Notes: a model not told the origin generated them from the sequence alone. Positions 43,901-53,316 are shown, counted from the stretch's first letter. The stretch: 64,000 bases of DNA from Acidobacteriaceae bacterium (GCA_027449965.1 DAIDKP010000002.1:1-64000), one strand, 5' to 3'. A program made the numbers and translations.

Positions 43901-44316
43901 TCCAGATCGTCGCCCAGCGCCACCCGCCGACCGTTGAAATAGATAATCATCGGCATCGGCCCATTGGCATACGTGTGGAACTGAAACCATATCCGCGCGC
44001 CCGTCAGGTCATAGCCATACAGCAGCTTCGGCACCGTCACACGCTGCCGAAACCACACCGCCTCCTTCGGAGCCACGCTGTTCGGCTTCATCCCTGTCCA
44101 TCCGCTGTCATCCAGCGCGGCGTCCTCGCCATGCGCCATATCTCCGGCATGCATTCGCCACTGCCCATCCGGCAGCTCGCCCAGACTGCTCAGCGTCGTA
44201 ATCGCCGTCCACGTCGCCTCTGGTTGCGCTGCAACCCACGCCTTGTCTGGGCTTTGCGCCGATGCGCCGACGAAAGACGACAGAATTGTGGCTGACGCGA
44301 TCAGCGCGATCCTCAT
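40957..44316 (-). CDS. GH38 alpha-mannosidase, secreted
   Basis: A 1119-residue protein from ATG 44316, which provides a signal peptide (MRIALIASATILSSF, ending ASAQ); ATG 44412 is an in-frame alternative. An N-terminal jellyroll region precedes the GH38 barrel: GNSHIDAAWLWPW (zinc ligands), the nucleophile Asp in GWNPDSFGYN, and NQFHDLAAGSGI (zinc His). C-terminal beta domains follow. It hydrolyses alpha-mannosides, probably from glycans or glycoproteins, in the periplasm. A 15-nt duplication inside the gene encodes a doubled ATNST unit near residue 490. Confidence 0.93.
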   Translation of the reverse strand: MRIALIASATILSSFVGASAQSPDKAWVAAQPEATWTAITTLSSLGELPDGQWRMHAGDMAHGEDAALDDSGWTGMKPNSVAPKEAVWFRQRVTVPKLLYGYDLTGARIWFQFHTYANGPMPMIIYFNGRRVALGDDLEPVVLFDKAKPGESVMVAVKLLHTVDDKSFHGATMRVDFPESRPNPVDLGKEIEVAARLLPSLAPGNATDEQTLNAAVASVDLKALKAGDQAGFDASLMKAQHELEALKPVLQTATWHLTGNSHIDAAWLWPWTETVDVVKRTFGTALQLMYEYPRYTYTQSAAAYNEWMAEKYPEMNEEIAQRIKEGRWEVVGGMWVEPDLNLPDGESLVRQLLVGKRWFEKAYGVDVRVGWNPDSFGYNWQLPQIYKKSGVDYFVTQKMAWNDTNQLPFKLFWWESPDGSKVLAYFPHDYANGNLDPVRLATDLATARKYATGMDDMMDLYGIGDHGGGPTRAILDEGFHWSPDGAATNSTATNSTATVAPKIEFGLALPYFEKVEKEVAPQSRTWDYTSIAKGYVAPPEVPGKISIPTWKSELYFEYHRGVMTTQAKHKRSMRESSEEVLNAEKWSSLAWLDGRAYPAAELTEDWKKVLFNQFHDLAAGSGIGVIYKDAQKDYAVVRWSTNAITGGARQTLLERVNTQGEGTPVVVMNPLGWARSGEVTVEVQMAPGGTANDYMVTGNGAAHAAAHVLRRDAVTGETTLRIEAENVPALGYKVMWVKQQAAKANPDEKPTVSEENGAFVMENARLRVTVSKATGCITSLYDKAAQAETLAAGVCGNELQAFKDTPKEYDAWNIDPGTLDQKPTELTMVDAVTAGGETVTVKRHWQSSTFEQTLRLTPTSDVVDVDNRIDWHETHVLLKAAFPLAVRNDFATYEIPFGSIERTTLRTNSWEKAQFEVPAQRWADLTGADGRMGMSLINESKFGYDCAGNVLRLSLLRSPTWPDANADRGMHDFHYAIYPHAGDWKQAMTVRHGWEYNYRLTATTTTGHAGAMAAEHSFVAVDAPNVVLTAVKKAEDSDGLVLRMYEWAGKAATVAVHVPAGATGATVTNMMEKPEGAPLVVEGDTVKVGIKPYEILTVRVSYPVGGKSGSAAGMAGQAE
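42826..42855. repeat. Perfect 15-nt tandem duplication inside the GH38 gene
   Basis: CGCCGTCGAGTTCGT is repeated exactly at 42826-42840 and 42841-42855. It preserves the reading frame and gives a doubled Thr/Ala/Asn/Ser unit in a linker loop. A recent slippage event is the simplest reading. Confidence 0.8.
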
Positions 44317-44623
44317 GCGTGCACCAGCGCGCTTTCCGGCAACAGAGATGCGGGTGCGGCTGTCAGGATGTGGGTCACTCAGGACGGAAGCTTGAGAATA
44401 CAAAAATCGCATGGCGCGGAAATCCTTTACAGAAAATGTACCGGCCCATCCTATCACTTTCTCCAGCAGCGCCTTCCAGCAGCGCTCACCGCAGGTGCTT
44501 CGCTGCCGCCTGGGCGCCAATTCCCACCTCCGGAGGGGGAAAATCCGCCGCAGCGGTCCAGATCGCAAGTCGAGCAGCTACCATATTAGGAGTCGTCCAA
44601 ATGGCTGGAATGTGAGGCTGTCT
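44317..44623. other. Divergent promoter region, GH38/rnc
   Basis: 307 nt without a supported gene. The 5' part may code for an N-terminal extension of the mannosidase (in-frame ATG 44412). CAGCAGCGC occurs twice at about 44465-44485. I see no riboswitch-like or operator-like structure with confidence. Confidence 0.35.
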
Positions 44624-45406
44624 GTGCCCCGCGAACATGATTTTTCGCCGCTTGAGGCCGCGCTGGAGCATCAGTTCCAGCGTCGAGATCTGCTCGTGCT
44701 CGCGCTCACCCATCGCTCGCTGGGCCACGAGCGCGCGGTCGAGGCCACTCCGCTCACAGGCCATGACAATGAGCGGCTGGAGTTTCTTGGCGATGCCGTG
44801 CTCGGGCTGGTCGTCTCCGAGGCCATCTTTGCTCTCAACCCGGACTGGCAGGAGGGCGAACTCACCCGCGTCAAAGCGCATCTGGTCAGCCGCAAACACA
44901 TGGCGCGGGTCGCCGAATCTATCGCTCTTGGCCAGTATCTACTCCTCGGCAAAGGCGAGGAGCGCACCGGCGGTCGCCGCAAAACCACGCTGCTCGCCAA
45001 CGCCATGGAGGCTGTCCTCGCCGCGCTCTATCTCGATGGCGGCTACGATGCCGTTCGTCGATTTGCCGAGCGCATGATCCTCGGCGAAACCGCCCGCCAG
45101 CTTGCCGCCCAGATTCAGATCGACGCCACGCTCGGCGACGCCAAATCCGCCCTTCAGGAGCAGTTACAAGCCGCCCATTGTGGCACACCCGTCTACACCG
45201 TTGAGCAGGAGTCCGGACCCGACCACCGCAAACACTATCAGGTCATGCTGCGCATTCGCCGCGCTGACGGTTCGCTCACCCATGCCGTGACGCACGGCGT
45301 CGGCGGCACCAAAAAGAAAGCCGAGCAGGATGCTGCCCGGATTGCGCTCGAGCGCATCGCTGCCACCGGAGTTCAAACCCTCCTCGACGCTGAGGCCGAA
45401 TCGTGA
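44624..45406 (+). CDS. rnc: Ribonuclease III
   Basis: Start chosen at GTG 44624 with GAGG 7 nt upstream; no in-frame ATG is near the conserved start. The 260-residue protein has the catalytic signature NERLEFLGDAVL, LVSRKHMARVAE, NAMEAVLAALYLDGG and a C-terminal double-stranded RNA-binding domain (DAKSALQEQLQ, GTKKKAEQDAAR). It processes rRNA and structured mRNAs. Its stop overlaps the GTG start of the first signal peptidase (GTGA), so rnc heads a four-gene operon with lepB, lepB and asmA. Confidence 0.93.
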   Translation: MPREHDFSPLEAALEHQFQRRDLLVLALTHRSLGHERAVEATPLTGHDNERLEFLGDAVLGLVVSEAIFALNPDWQEGELTRVKAHLVSRKHMARVAESIALGQYLLLGKGEERTGGRRKTTLLANAMEAVLAALYLDGGYDAVRRFAERMILGETARQLAAQIQIDATLGDAKSALQEQLQAAHCGTPVYTVEQESGPDHRKHYQVMLRIRRADGSLTHAVTHGVGGTKKKAEQDAARIALERIAATGVQTLLDAEAES

Positions 45407-46212
45407 CCGCTGCCTCGCCCACAGCTCTGCCCACAACCGCCCATCCTCCGGCGCATGGACCCATCGAAGCGCTGCTTTCGCTTTTGCGCAGTGCCCTGGT
45501 CGCCCTCTTTGCTGTCACCTTCATCGTCCAGCCGGTTGTCATTCCATCGGAAAGCATGGAGCCTACGCTGCTGGTGGGCGATTTTCTGCTGGTCAATCGT
45601 ATCGCTCTTGCTCCTGCGGGTTTTGGCTGCGGCTTGGTTGCCTGCTCGCAGCCTGCCCGCCAACAGATCGTCACCTTTCGCTCCGCTCAGCATCCCGGCG
45701 AATACCTCATCAAGCGCATCGTCGCCCTGCCGGGCGACCGGCTTCGCATCGTCGCCGATCACGTCTGGATTGATGGTCACCCGCTCGCTGAGCCATATCT
45801 GAAAGCGGAGCTGAATCCGCCGCCGTCCGAGCTGGCCAGCTTTCCCGTCGCCACCTACTCCGATCCACGCATGGACGTGAGCTGGTGGCGCTCGATGCAG
45901 CCACTGGTCCACTCCGGCGAACTCACCCTCCCTGCTGGAACGTACTTTGTTCTGGGCGACAACCGGGATCACAGCCTCGATTCGCGTTACTGGGGCCTGG
46001 TCGGTCGCAATCAGATCGTGGCCACACCCGTGCTCATCTACCTTTCGCTGCGCCGTTCTGCGATTCCAGAGCAGCCAAATCCCTCGGGACAAGCGGCCGA
46101 TATGCCCCGGATGGTTGCCGCGCCAAATGATAGACTCGGACACGATACCAGTTTTCCGGCACGCATTCGGGATGCCGTTCGCTGGTCCCGGCTCTTTCGC
46201 ATCGTGCGATAG
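45403..46212 (+). CDS. lepB: Signal peptidase I, first of a tandem pair
   Basis: A 269-residue membrane protease starting at GTG 45403 within the rnc stop. One TM helix (SALVALFAVTFIVQPVVI) precedes the catalytic Ser51 (PSESMEPT) and Lys104 (LIKRIVALPGD). Box E is GDNRDHSLDSRYWG. It cleaves signal peptides of exported proteins at the outer face of the inner membrane, of which this window encodes many. An Ala/Pro-rich N-terminus and a Gln/Pro-rich segment near the C-terminus (about 220-245) are unusual. Confidence 0.93.
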   Translation: MTAASPTALPTTAHPPAHGPIEALLSLLRSALVALFAVTFIVQPVVIPSESMEPTLLVGDFLLVNRIALAPAGFGCGLVACSQPARQQIVTFRSAQHPGEYLIKRIVALPGDRLRIVADHVWIDGHPLAEPYLKAELNPPPSELASFPVATYSDPRMDVSWWRSMQPLVHSGELTLPAGTYFVLGDNRDHSLDSRYWGLVGRNQIVATPVLIYLSLRRSAIPEQPNPSGQAADMPRMVAAPNDRLGHDTSFPARIRDAVRWSRLFRIVR

Positions 46213-46226
46213 CCTCTCAGTACAGG

Positions 46227-47081
46227 ATGGATGCAAAGATCAACCCCGGAAAGCGATTCATGACTCCCGCCAAACGATCCTCAAAGCAGCCGGACGAACC
46301 CATACCGTCACAGGTTGGCTCATCCCCGGCCAGCCCATCGGCCCCGCACACGCCAGAGACTCCGTTGGAATCGCTCGCCGGCATGTGTTCCGTCCTCGTC
46401 GTTGGCCTCTTTGTGCTCACCTTCATCGCGCAGAACTTCGTTATCCCGTCCGGCTCCATGGAGAAAACTCTACTCGTCGGCGACCACCTCGTGGTGGATC
46501 GCATCACGCTCGCGCCGCCCACCCACTGGATGCCTCTTGTTCACTACCGTGAGCCGCGCCGCGGCGACGTCGTCGTCTTCCTCAAGCCCGGCAATCCCGA
46601 CATGTTTCTCGTCAAACGCCTCATCGCCATTCCCGGCGACCACATTCACCTGCGCAACGGCGTGGTCATCCTCAATGGGGTCGCGCAGAATGAACCCTAC
46701 GCGAAACCCTGGTCGGAAGATACCTACTCCCCCTACATCGACGATTTTCCCTCCGTGTCACCCTTTGAAGCCGATGACGTCACCACCGAATGGGCCGTCG
46801 ATCTCGCTCATCACGTCCAGGGTAACGATCTTGTCGTTCCGCCCGGCATGTATTTCATGATGGGCGACCATCGCCACAACAGCCTCGACTCGCGCTTCTG
46901 GGGCTTCGTCCCACGCGCCAACATCATCGGCCAACCGCTGTTCAACTTCTGGTCCTTTGCCACGCCCGACGATCAAATGGACAAGACCGGCATCGGCGAC
47001 CGCATCGCCTGGATGACCCACGTCGCGCTCCACTTCTTCACCGGCACGCGTTGGAAACGAACCTTTCATGTGGTGCGATAA
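46227..47081 (+). CDS. lepB: Signal peptidase I, second of a tandem pair
   Basis: A 284-residue paralogue 14 nt after the first. ATG 46260 with GGAAAG upstream is an alternative start. Catalytic Ser77 (PSGSMEKT) and Lys130 (LVKRLIAIPGD) are present, and box E reads GDHRHNSLDSRFWG, with His where Asn is usual. It carries a longer insertion (SEDTYSPYIDDFPSV) between boxes D and E, so the substrate pocket may differ from the first copy. Ser/Pro-rich N-terminal cytoplasmic tail. The pair could divide the secretome. Confidence 0.92.
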   Translation: MDAKINPGKRFMTPAKRSSKQPDEPIPSQVGSSPASPSAPHTPETPLESLAGMCSVLVVGLFVLTFIAQNFVIPSGSMEKTLLVGDHLVVDRITLAPPTHWMPLVHYREPRRGDVVVFLKPGNPDMFLVKRLIAIPGDHIHLRNGVVILNGVAQNEPYAKPWSEDTYSPYIDDFPSVSPFEADDVTTEWAVDLAHHVQGNDLVVPPGMYFMMGDHRHNSLDSRFWGFVPRANIIGQPLFNFWSFATPDDQMDKTGIGDRIAWMTHVALHFFTGTRWKRTFHVVR

Positions 47082-47084
47082 GGC

Positions 47085-49730
47085 ATGAACGATGCGCCAG
47101 ACAACTTCATCCGGCGCTCGACTCGCAGCAGGCTGCGATGGTGGATGGTGCCCCTTTTCTTGGTCCTGCTGCTGCTGGTTGCCCTGGTGCTCCCATCCCA
47201 GCTCAGCGTCAGTCGCTATCAGCACACCGTAACCGCGGCCATGGCACGGTCGCTTGGTCGGTCTGTGCATCTGTCCGGTGTCGAGTGGCGTCTGTTGCCC
47301 ACTCCGGCATTCATCCTCAGCGATCTCACCGTCAGCGAAGATCCTTCCTTTGGCGTCGAGCCGCTGCTCTCCGCTCGCACTGTCGTGGCCTCGGTCAACC
47401 TGCTTTCGCTTTGGCGAGGAAGACCTGAATTCAGCCGGATCGAGGTCGATCAGGCCAGCCTCAATCTCGTGCGCAACGATGCCGGTCGCTGGAATCTGGA
47501 GACATTGCTCGATGGACCGGCCCAACAGCAGATTGCCGTCTCCGCCGCAGTGCGTCGCCGTCCGTTGCCCTACCTCGAAGCTACAGAATCTCGCCTGAAC
47601 CTCAAGTTCGGCCGTGAGAAAAGCCCTTATTCGCTGGTGAACTCCGATCTTTCCTTCTGGCAGGACCAGCCAGGCCAGTGGCACATCCGTCTGCGCGGAG
47701 AGCCAATCCGCACCGACATCGCTTTGCGCGGCAGCAGTACGCAGGACGCAGGAGAAATTCGACTGGAAGGCTTGCTACAATCCGCCAGCTCGCTGCGTCA
47801 GATGCCCGTCCACCTTCAGCTTGCCTGGCGTGATGCTCAGCTTGGCCAGCTTTCGCTGCTCCTGCTCGGCGATGACGCCGGATGGCGCGGTAATATGACC
47901 GCCGATGTCGATATGCGCGGAACCGCTGAAAGCGCCGCCATTCAGGGCCGTCTTCGAGCCACCGGTGTCCATCGGGAAGAGTTTGCACCAGCCACTCCAC
48001 TTGACTTCGACTCCAACTGCGGCCTCACCTACCTGCATTCCACACGCGCCGTCCACCAGCTTCACTGCGACACCAGCATTGCAAACGGCCATCTGCTTTA
48101 CGCCGCCGAGATGCCTGCGCCCGAGGAGCATTTGCCGCGACAGCAAACTCTCACGCTCCAGAAGGTCCCCGTTCAGGCTGCGCTGGACCTGATCCGTACC
48201 ATCCGCCGCGACTTTGCTCCTGACGTCACGGCAGAGGGCACGCTGGAAGGGCAGCTTCGCTACGCATCCACCGTCGCCACGCACACCGGCGCTACGTTGC
48301 ACGGTGCAGCTATCGTTTCGCGGCACCCACGACAAAAGTCGCCATCCGGCGAGCCTGCATTCATCTGGACCGGCTCACTCAGCGTCAATAATGCGGCCCT
48401 GCGCGGCGGCGGATTTGCGCACCCATGGCTGCTGCCTCACCTTCTCATCCAGCCGGATCCCTCCGGTGTGCTCAGCGCTCGGCTTCCTTTGCCAGTCTGC
48501 GCCCGCTCTGCGGCTTCTGAGCCTGCTGCGAAACAGGATTCTGACTGCATCGCCATGCTCGACCTCACTCCTGCCGGCTATCAGATGCAGCTAACAGGCG
48601 TCGCTTCGTTGCCGCGGCTGCGCTCCTGGGCTGCGGCGCTCGGCGCAGACTCCGCTTTGCCCGACGGCCTGGATGAAGGAACCGCCGAGATGCATCTGCA
48701 GACAGCCGACTCGTGGATTCGTCCCGCAGCGCAGCCCGAGGCCAATGCTTTCACAGGCTCGTTTCACCTCCATGGCGCTCGCTGGAGCCATGCGCCGCTG
48801 CCGCTCCCGGTACTCATCCCCGACGCCACGCTCACCCTCACTCCCACCTCGATTGCACTCCACGGCACCGTCAGCAGCGGCCTGCTCCACGCTTCCGTCG
48901 CCTACCTGCAGCCCCTTGCGTCCCCCACCCCATCCCCCCAATCGTCTTCGGCTGAAGCTATCCCGCCGTCGGTCGATCTCCACTTTGACCATCTCGATGC
49001 AGCCGCAGTCGAGCACACGCTGCTCCCCGCCAACAACACCTCCGGCCTCTTCGCCGCCATCGCCAGCCGCGTCCATCCGGAGTCTTCGCCGGCATGGCCG
49101 CCGATGCGCCTGACCCTCCAGGCAAACACCTTCACCCTGGATCGCCTTACGCTCGCGCATCTCACCGTCGCCGCGCATCGCAACCCGGATGATCCCGCGC
49201 GCTCCCTGCTGGTCGACTCATTCCATGCAACCCTCTTTGGCGGACAGCTGCTTGCCACAGGCACGCTCTCTCAAAGCGATGCGGGTCCGAGCTTCCAGCT
49301 TCACCTCGACGCTCGCGATCTTCAGCCAGCCTTGCTATCCGCGCTTTGGAGCACTTACCGCACCACACGACAGATCGCCGCAAACCAGCCTGCTTCGTCC
49401 AGTCAGAGCGGCAACCTCAGCTTCTCCGGCGGCAAGCTTTCCGGCACAGCCGATCTCACCACGCAAGGTGGCACAGAAACGCAATGGATCGCCTCCGCCA
49501 CCGGGTCGCTCCACTTTGACTGGACGCATGGCAACCTCAGTTCATCCACCTCCGTCGCTAACATCGCAGCCGGATCCTTCAACCGCTGGACCGGCCAGGC
49601 TACCCTGCAAGCCGGTCGCCTGACCCTCGACGCCAACAAGCTCACGCGTCGCGGTCACTCCGAAACACTTGTTGGAACACTCCCATTCGGCGGACCACCT
49701 CAGCTTTCCGTCTCTGCCAGCAAACCCTGA
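47085..49730 (+). CDS. AsmA-family outer-membrane biogenesis protein
   Basis: An 881-residue protein starting 3 nt after the second lepB. A TM anchor (MVPLFLVLLLLVALVL) is followed by the AsmA N-terminal domain: TAAMARSLGRSVHLSGVEWR, ILSDLTVSED, RIEVDQASLNLVRNDAGRWN. The long middle is repetitive beta-strand sequence as in lipid-channel or bridge-like proteins of the AsmA/TamB group. The C-terminal part has LLVDSFHATLFGGQLLATG. It probably affects outer-membrane protein or lipid composition. Tight spacing implies co-transcription with rnc and both signal peptidases. Confidence 0.87.
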   Translation: MNDAPDNFIRRSTRSRLRWWMVPLFLVLLLLVALVLPSQLSVSRYQHTVTAAMARSLGRSVHLSGVEWRLLPTPAFILSDLTVSEDPSFGVEPLLSARTVVASVNLLSLWRGRPEFSRIEVDQASLNLVRNDAGRWNLETLLDGPAQQQIAVSAAVRRRPLPYLEATESRLNLKFGREKSPYSLVNSDLSFWQDQPGQWHIRLRGEPIRTDIALRGSSTQDAGEIRLEGLLQSASSLRQMPVHLQLAWRDAQLGQLSLLLLGDDAGWRGNMTADVDMRGTAESAAIQGRLRATGVHREEFAPATPLDFDSNCGLTYLHSTRAVHQLHCDTSIANGHLLYAAEMPAPEEHLPRQQTLTLQKVPVQAALDLIRTIRRDFAPDVTAEGTLEGQLRYASTVATHTGATLHGAAIVSRHPRQKSPSGEPAFIWTGSLSVNNAALRGGGFAHPWLLPHLLIQPDPSGVLSARLPLPVCARSAASEPAAKQDSDCIAMLDLTPAGYQMQLTGVASLPRLRSWAAALGADSALPDGLDEGTAEMHLQTADSWIRPAAQPEANAFTGSFHLHGARWSHAPLPLPVLIPDATLTLTPTSIALHGTVSSGLLHASVAYLQPLASPTPSPQSSSAEAIPPSVDLHFDHLDAAAVEHTLLPANNTSGLFAAIASRVHPESSPAWPPMRLTLQANTFTLDRLTLAHLTVAAHRNPDDPARSLLVDSFHATLFGGQLLATGTLSQSDAGPSFQLHLDARDLQPALLSALWSTYRTTRQIAANQPASSSQSGNLSFSGGKLSGTADLTTQGGTETQWIASATGSLHFDWTHGNLSSSTSVANIAAGSFNRWTGQATLQAGRLTLDANKLTRRGHSETLVGTLPFGGPPQLSVSASKP

Positions 49731-49837
49731 TCGGCTGGATTCCGCTGCGTCCACGCGGCCATGCCACCGCCGCAACAATCCATCTGCCACTCATTTCCCA
49801 CTCATCCCCCCAGGGATTCCAAGGAGCCGACAACACG

Positions 49838-50497
49838 ATGCTGGAGCTGCACTGCAAAGGATTCCTCTTCGACATGGATGGCGTGCTCATCTCCTCGCTT
49901 GGCTCGGTCGAGCGCTGCTGGCGTGCCTGGGCGCTCGATCACGATATCGATCCGGAACTCGCCATCCGCACTGCCCACGGCTGTCGCGCCATCGAGACCG
50001 TCCGCAAGCTGCGCCCCGACCTCGATGATCGCGCCGAGCTGCTTCGCATTGAAGATATGGAAGTTGCCGATCAGGAGGGCGTCACTGTCCTCGCCGGTGT
50101 GCCCGAGTTCCTTCGTGCGCTGCCGGATGACCGCTGGACCGTGGTCACCTCCGCCACCGAGCGTCTCGCTCGTGTCCGCCTGGCCGCCGCCGGGCTGCGC
50201 GTACCCCAGCGCTTCATCAGCGCCGATCAGGTCACGCACGGCAAGCCCCATCCTGAGCCATATCTGCGCGGCGCCGCACTGCTTGGCCTTGACCCTGCCG
50301 ATTGCATCGTCCTCGAGGATTCCGGCTCCGGTGCCATCGCCGGCCGCGCCGCGGGAGCCACCGTCGTCGCCACGCTCTTCTCCCACTCACCGCAGGAACT
50401 CCACGCAGCACATCATCTCGTCCACGACCTCACATCCGTGCAGGTCCAGTGGAAGGGTGGTTCCTTCTGCATTCGCCTCACGCCCGCGCAGCCTTGA
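49838..50497 (+). CDS. HAD-superfamily sugar phosphatase
   Basis: A 219-residue subfamily IA HAD hydrolase. Motif I is FDMDGVL, motif II VVTSAT, motif III KPHPEPYL and motif IV VLEDSGSG, so all catalytic residues are present. The sequence and size resemble 2-deoxyglucose-6-phosphatase/GPP-type sugar phosphatases (YfbT/YniC). The exact substrate is unknown. It lies 107 nt after asmA and converges with kdsB. Confidence 0.9.
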   Translation: MLELHCKGFLFDMDGVLISSLGSVERCWRAWALDHDIDPELAIRTAHGCRAIETVRKLRPDLDDRAELLRIEDMEVADQEGVTVLAGVPEFLRALPDDRWTVVTSATERLARVRLAAAGLRVPQRFISADQVTHGKPHPEPYLRGAALLGLDPADCIVLEDSGSGAIAGRAAGATVVATLFSHSPQELHAAHHLVHDLTSVQVQWKGGSFCIRLTPAQP

Positions 50498-50531
50498 GCC
50501 AATAACAGCCCTGAGCCAGTCGTCGTTCGCC

Positions 50532-51257
50532 TCACATCCGTCGCAGCAGAATCTCCTCCACGCGCCTGCGATCCGTCTCCGTATCCACGCCAATCGTGTC
50601 ACCTTCTGCCAGGCCAACATAGAGATCGATGCCGTTTTCCAGCATCCGCAACTGCTCCAGTCGCTCCGCCAGTTCCAGCGGCGAGGGTTCCAGCCGCGCA
50701 AACGACTCCAGAGCCTCCCGCCGATACGCATACAGCCCCAGGTGTTTCCGCCACGCCACGCCGCCCACTCCATCGCGGTCAAACGGAATCGTCGAACGCG
50801 AAAAGTACAGCGCCCGCCCATCCCGAGCCAACACCACCTTCACCGCATTCGGATTCGTCACGTCCTCCGCCGGGCAGGGAACCGCCACCGTTCCCACGCG
50901 CACCTCGCTGCGAGCAAACAGCCCAAGCAGCGGCGCAAAATGTCCCGGCGTCAGCAGTGGCTCATCGCCCTGAATATTCACATAAATCTCAGCCTGCATC
51001 TGCCGCGCCACTTCGCACACGCGATCACTGCCGCTCGCGCACTCCGCCGAGGTCATCACCGCCGGAATTCCACGCTCCGCGCAAACCTGCCACACCTCGT
51101 CGGAATCGGTCGCCACCACCACGTCGTCCATCTGCCCGCTTGCCGTCGCGGCTCGCCACACCCACTCGATCATCGGCCGTCCCGCCACGTCGAGCAGAAC
51201 CTTGCGCGGCAGCCGTGTCGAGCCAAGCCGCGCCGGAATCACTCCCAGAGTTCGCAT
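50532..51257 (-). CDS. kdsB: 3-deoxy-manno-octulosonate cytidylyltransferase
   Basis: A 241-residue nucleotidyltransferase. VIPARLGSTRLPRKVL is the CTP-binding start, VVATDSDEV, MTSAECASGSDRV and NIQGDEPLL are diagnostic. It activates KDO as CMP-KDO for lipid A-core synthesis and so marks an LPS-making cell. hemL ends 9 nt upstream on the same strand, so the two are probably co-transcribed, without a metabolic link. Confidence 0.95.
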   Translation of the reverse strand: MRTLGVIPARLGSTRLPRKVLLDVAGRPMIEWVWRAATASGQMDDVVVATDSDEVWQVCAERGIPAVMTSAECASGSDRVCEVARQMQAEIYVNIQGDEPLLTPGHFAPLLGLFARSEVRVGTVAVPCPAEDVTNPNAVKVVLARDGRALYFSRSTIPFDRDGVGGVAWRKHLGLYAYRREALESFARLEPSPLELAERLEQLRMLENGIDLYVGLAEGDTIGVDTETDRRRVEEILLRRM

Positions 51258-51266
51258 CCGACTATT

Positions 51267-52580
51267 TTAGAGCCGTATCCCGGCCAGCGCCGCCCGTGCC
51301 GCTTCCACTGTCGTTTCCACCTCTGCAGGCCCATGCGCAGCGCTCAGGAACATCGCCTCAAATTGCGACGGCGGCAGCCAAACACCGCGCTCCAGCATCG
51401 CCTGATGAAAATGCCCAAAGCGCGCCACATCGCTCATCGCCGCCTCGGCATAATCCCTCACCGCACCGCCGGTAAAGAACCATGTCCACATCGACCCCAC
51501 GCGATTCAGCGTCACCGCAATTCCAGCCGCCTGCGCCGCCGCCGCCACGCCCTCGGCCACCGCGCGCGAGGTTGCCTCGAGTTGCGCATAGATCGTCTCG
51601 CGCCGCGCCGCCAGCTCCTCCAGCGTCGCGCATCCGGCAGCCATCGCCAGCGGATTCCCGCTCAGCGTTCCCGCCTGATACACCGGCCCCAGCGGAGCCA
51701 GCAGCTCCATAAACCGCTGCCTGCCCCCAAACGCTCCGCACGGCAGCCCGCCGCCCAGAATCTTGCCCAGCGTGACGAGATCGGCATCGATTCCATACAG
51801 CTCCGTCGCCCCGCCAGGAGCCAGCCGGAAGCCCGTCATCACCTCGTCCACAATCAGCAGCGCGCCCTGCTCAGCCGTCACGCGCCGCAGCCCGGCCAGA
51901 TAGCCCTCCGCAGGCAGGATGCACCCAGCATTGCCCACCACCGGCTCCAGAATCACCGCCGCAATCTCGCCCGGAAACTCCGCAAACGCCGCCTCCACCG
52001 CACCCGGATCGTTATACGGCAGCGCCAGCGTCAGGCTGGCAATTTCCTCCGGCACGCCGGCAGAACCGGGAATCCCCAGCGTTGCCACACCCGAACCAGC
52101 CTTCACCAGCAGCCCGTCGGCGTGCCCGTGATAGCAGCCTTCAAACTTGATGATCCGTTTGCGTCCCGTCGCCGCCCGCGCCAGCCGAATCGCCGACATC
52201 GTCGCCTCCGTGCCGGAGCTGACAAAACGCATTCGCTCCAAGCCCGGATACACCGCCCGCACACGCTCTGCCAGATCGCCCTCACCCGCCGTCGAAGCGC
52301 CAAAGCTCGCCGAATCCCGCGCCGCCCGCGCAATCGCCTCCACCACCGCCGGATGCGCATGACCCAGGATCATCGGACCCCACGAGCCGAAGTAGTCGAT
52401 GTACCGGTTTCCGTCCGCATCCCACAGATACGCGCCCTCGGCTCGCGCCACAAACGGCGGCTGCCCGCCCACCGCGCGAAACGCGCGCACCGGCGAGTTC
52501 ACCCCGCCCGGAAACAACCTCTCCGCACGCTCCCGCAACCGCTCCGACTTCCCATGCAAACGCACTTCACTCACGTCCAT
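51267..52580 (-). CDS. hemL: Glutamate-1-semialdehyde 2,1-aminomutase
   Basis: A 437-residue PLP enzyme from ATG 52580; the open frame extends further upstream without support. [12 protein letters not shown] is the family opening, [35 protein letters not shown] and the PLP lysine in [11 protein letters not shown] follow. It makes 5-aminolevulinate for tetrapyrrole synthesis from glutamate semialdehyde. It precedes kdsB on the same strand and is divergent from the DCC gene. Confidence 0.96.
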   Translation of the reverse strand: MDVSEVRLHGKSERLRERAERLFPGGVNSPVRAFRAVGGQPPFVARAEGAYLWDADGNRYIDYFGSWGPMILGHAHPAVVEAIARAARDSASFGASTAGEGDLAERVRAVYPGLERMRFVSSGTEATMSAIRLARAATGRKRIIKFEGCYHGHADGLLVKAGSGVATLGIPGSAGVPEEIASLTLALPYNDPGAVEAAFAEFPGEIAAVILEPVVGNAGCILPAEGYLAGLRRVTAEQGALLIVDEVMTGFRLAPGGATELYGIDADLVTLGKILGGGLPCGAFGGRQRFMELLAPLGPVYQAGTLSGNPLAMAAGCATLEELAARRETIYAQLEATSRAVAEGVAAAAQAAGIAVTLNRVGSMWTWFFTGGAVRDYAEAAMSDVARFGHFHQAMLERGVWLPPSQFEAMFLSAAHGPAEVETTVEAARAALAGIRL

Positions 52581-52660
52581 CACCTCATTCGACTTCAGTA
52601 TAGGGGCGCGCCCTGCGCTTCTTTTCGCACTGCGAAAACTCAACTCCCACACCCTTTCCG

Positions 52661-53158
52661 ATGCTTTGCATCGACTTCGCCGCGCCCACCATCTCAAGGA
52701 GTGTGAGCAACCACCAGATCCCCGGCGTCGCACCGCTTTCAGAGCTGCTCGGCAACCGCCTGCTCGTCCTCTTCGACGGCCACTGCGCCCTCTGCCACGC
52801 TTCGGTCCGCTGGCTGCTGCGCCGCGACCGCTACGACCGCCTCCGCTTCGCCGCAGCAGAATCCCCCACCGCACAGGCCATCCTCGCCACCAGCACCCAC
52901 GAAGCCCCCAACTCCATCCTTGTCCTCACCCCGGCTACCGACGGCCAACCCTGCATCCTTACCCGCTCCACCGCCGTCCTCGCCTGCCTCGCGGCACTGC
53001 CCGCGCCATGGCCTCAGCTTGCCGTGCTTGCCCGGCTCATCCCGCTCCCCCTGCGCGACACCGCCTATCGCCTTATTGCCCACCTCCGCTACCGCCTCGC
53101 CCGCCGATACGCATCCTGCCCGCTGCCCGCACCCGCCGACCGCCACCACTTCCTCTAG
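52661..53158 (+). CDS. DCC-family thiol-disulfide oxidoreductase-like protein
   Basis: Up to 165 residues from ATG 52661; a GTG at 52703 with a nearby GGAG is a possible later start. The DUF393 core [21 protein letters not shown] has the defining D-x-x-C-x-x-C motif. The second half ([30 protein letters not shown]) is also typical. Members are small redox-type proteins of unknown partner. It is 80 nt from hemL, transcribed the other way, toward purM. Confidence 0.87.
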   Translation: MLCIDFAAPTISRSVSNHQIPGVAPLSELLGNRLLVLFDGHCALCHASVRWLLRRDRYDRLRFAAAESPTAQAILATSTHEAPNSILVLTPATDGQPCILTRSTAVLACLAALPAPWPQLAVLARLIPLPLRDTAYRLIAHLRYRLARRYASCPLPAPADRHHFL

Positions 53159-53316
53159 CCAATCCATCGGCCACACATACCACCCCGCGACCATCGGGAG
53201 CGCAAAAGGCGCGAACGCGCTGCTGCTGCATGCATTGTCGTGCAATACACCTGATAAACTAAGCCTTTCAGGCGCATCCCGATTCCATCTCCGCCGTGCG
53301 CCGGAAAGCGATTCGC

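Noticed and set aside
49761..52706. 981-codon plus-strand frame across the HAD, kdsB and hemL genes
   Set aside because: It crosses three well-supported genes and has low-complexity Arg/Ser/Pro composition with no recognisable domain.
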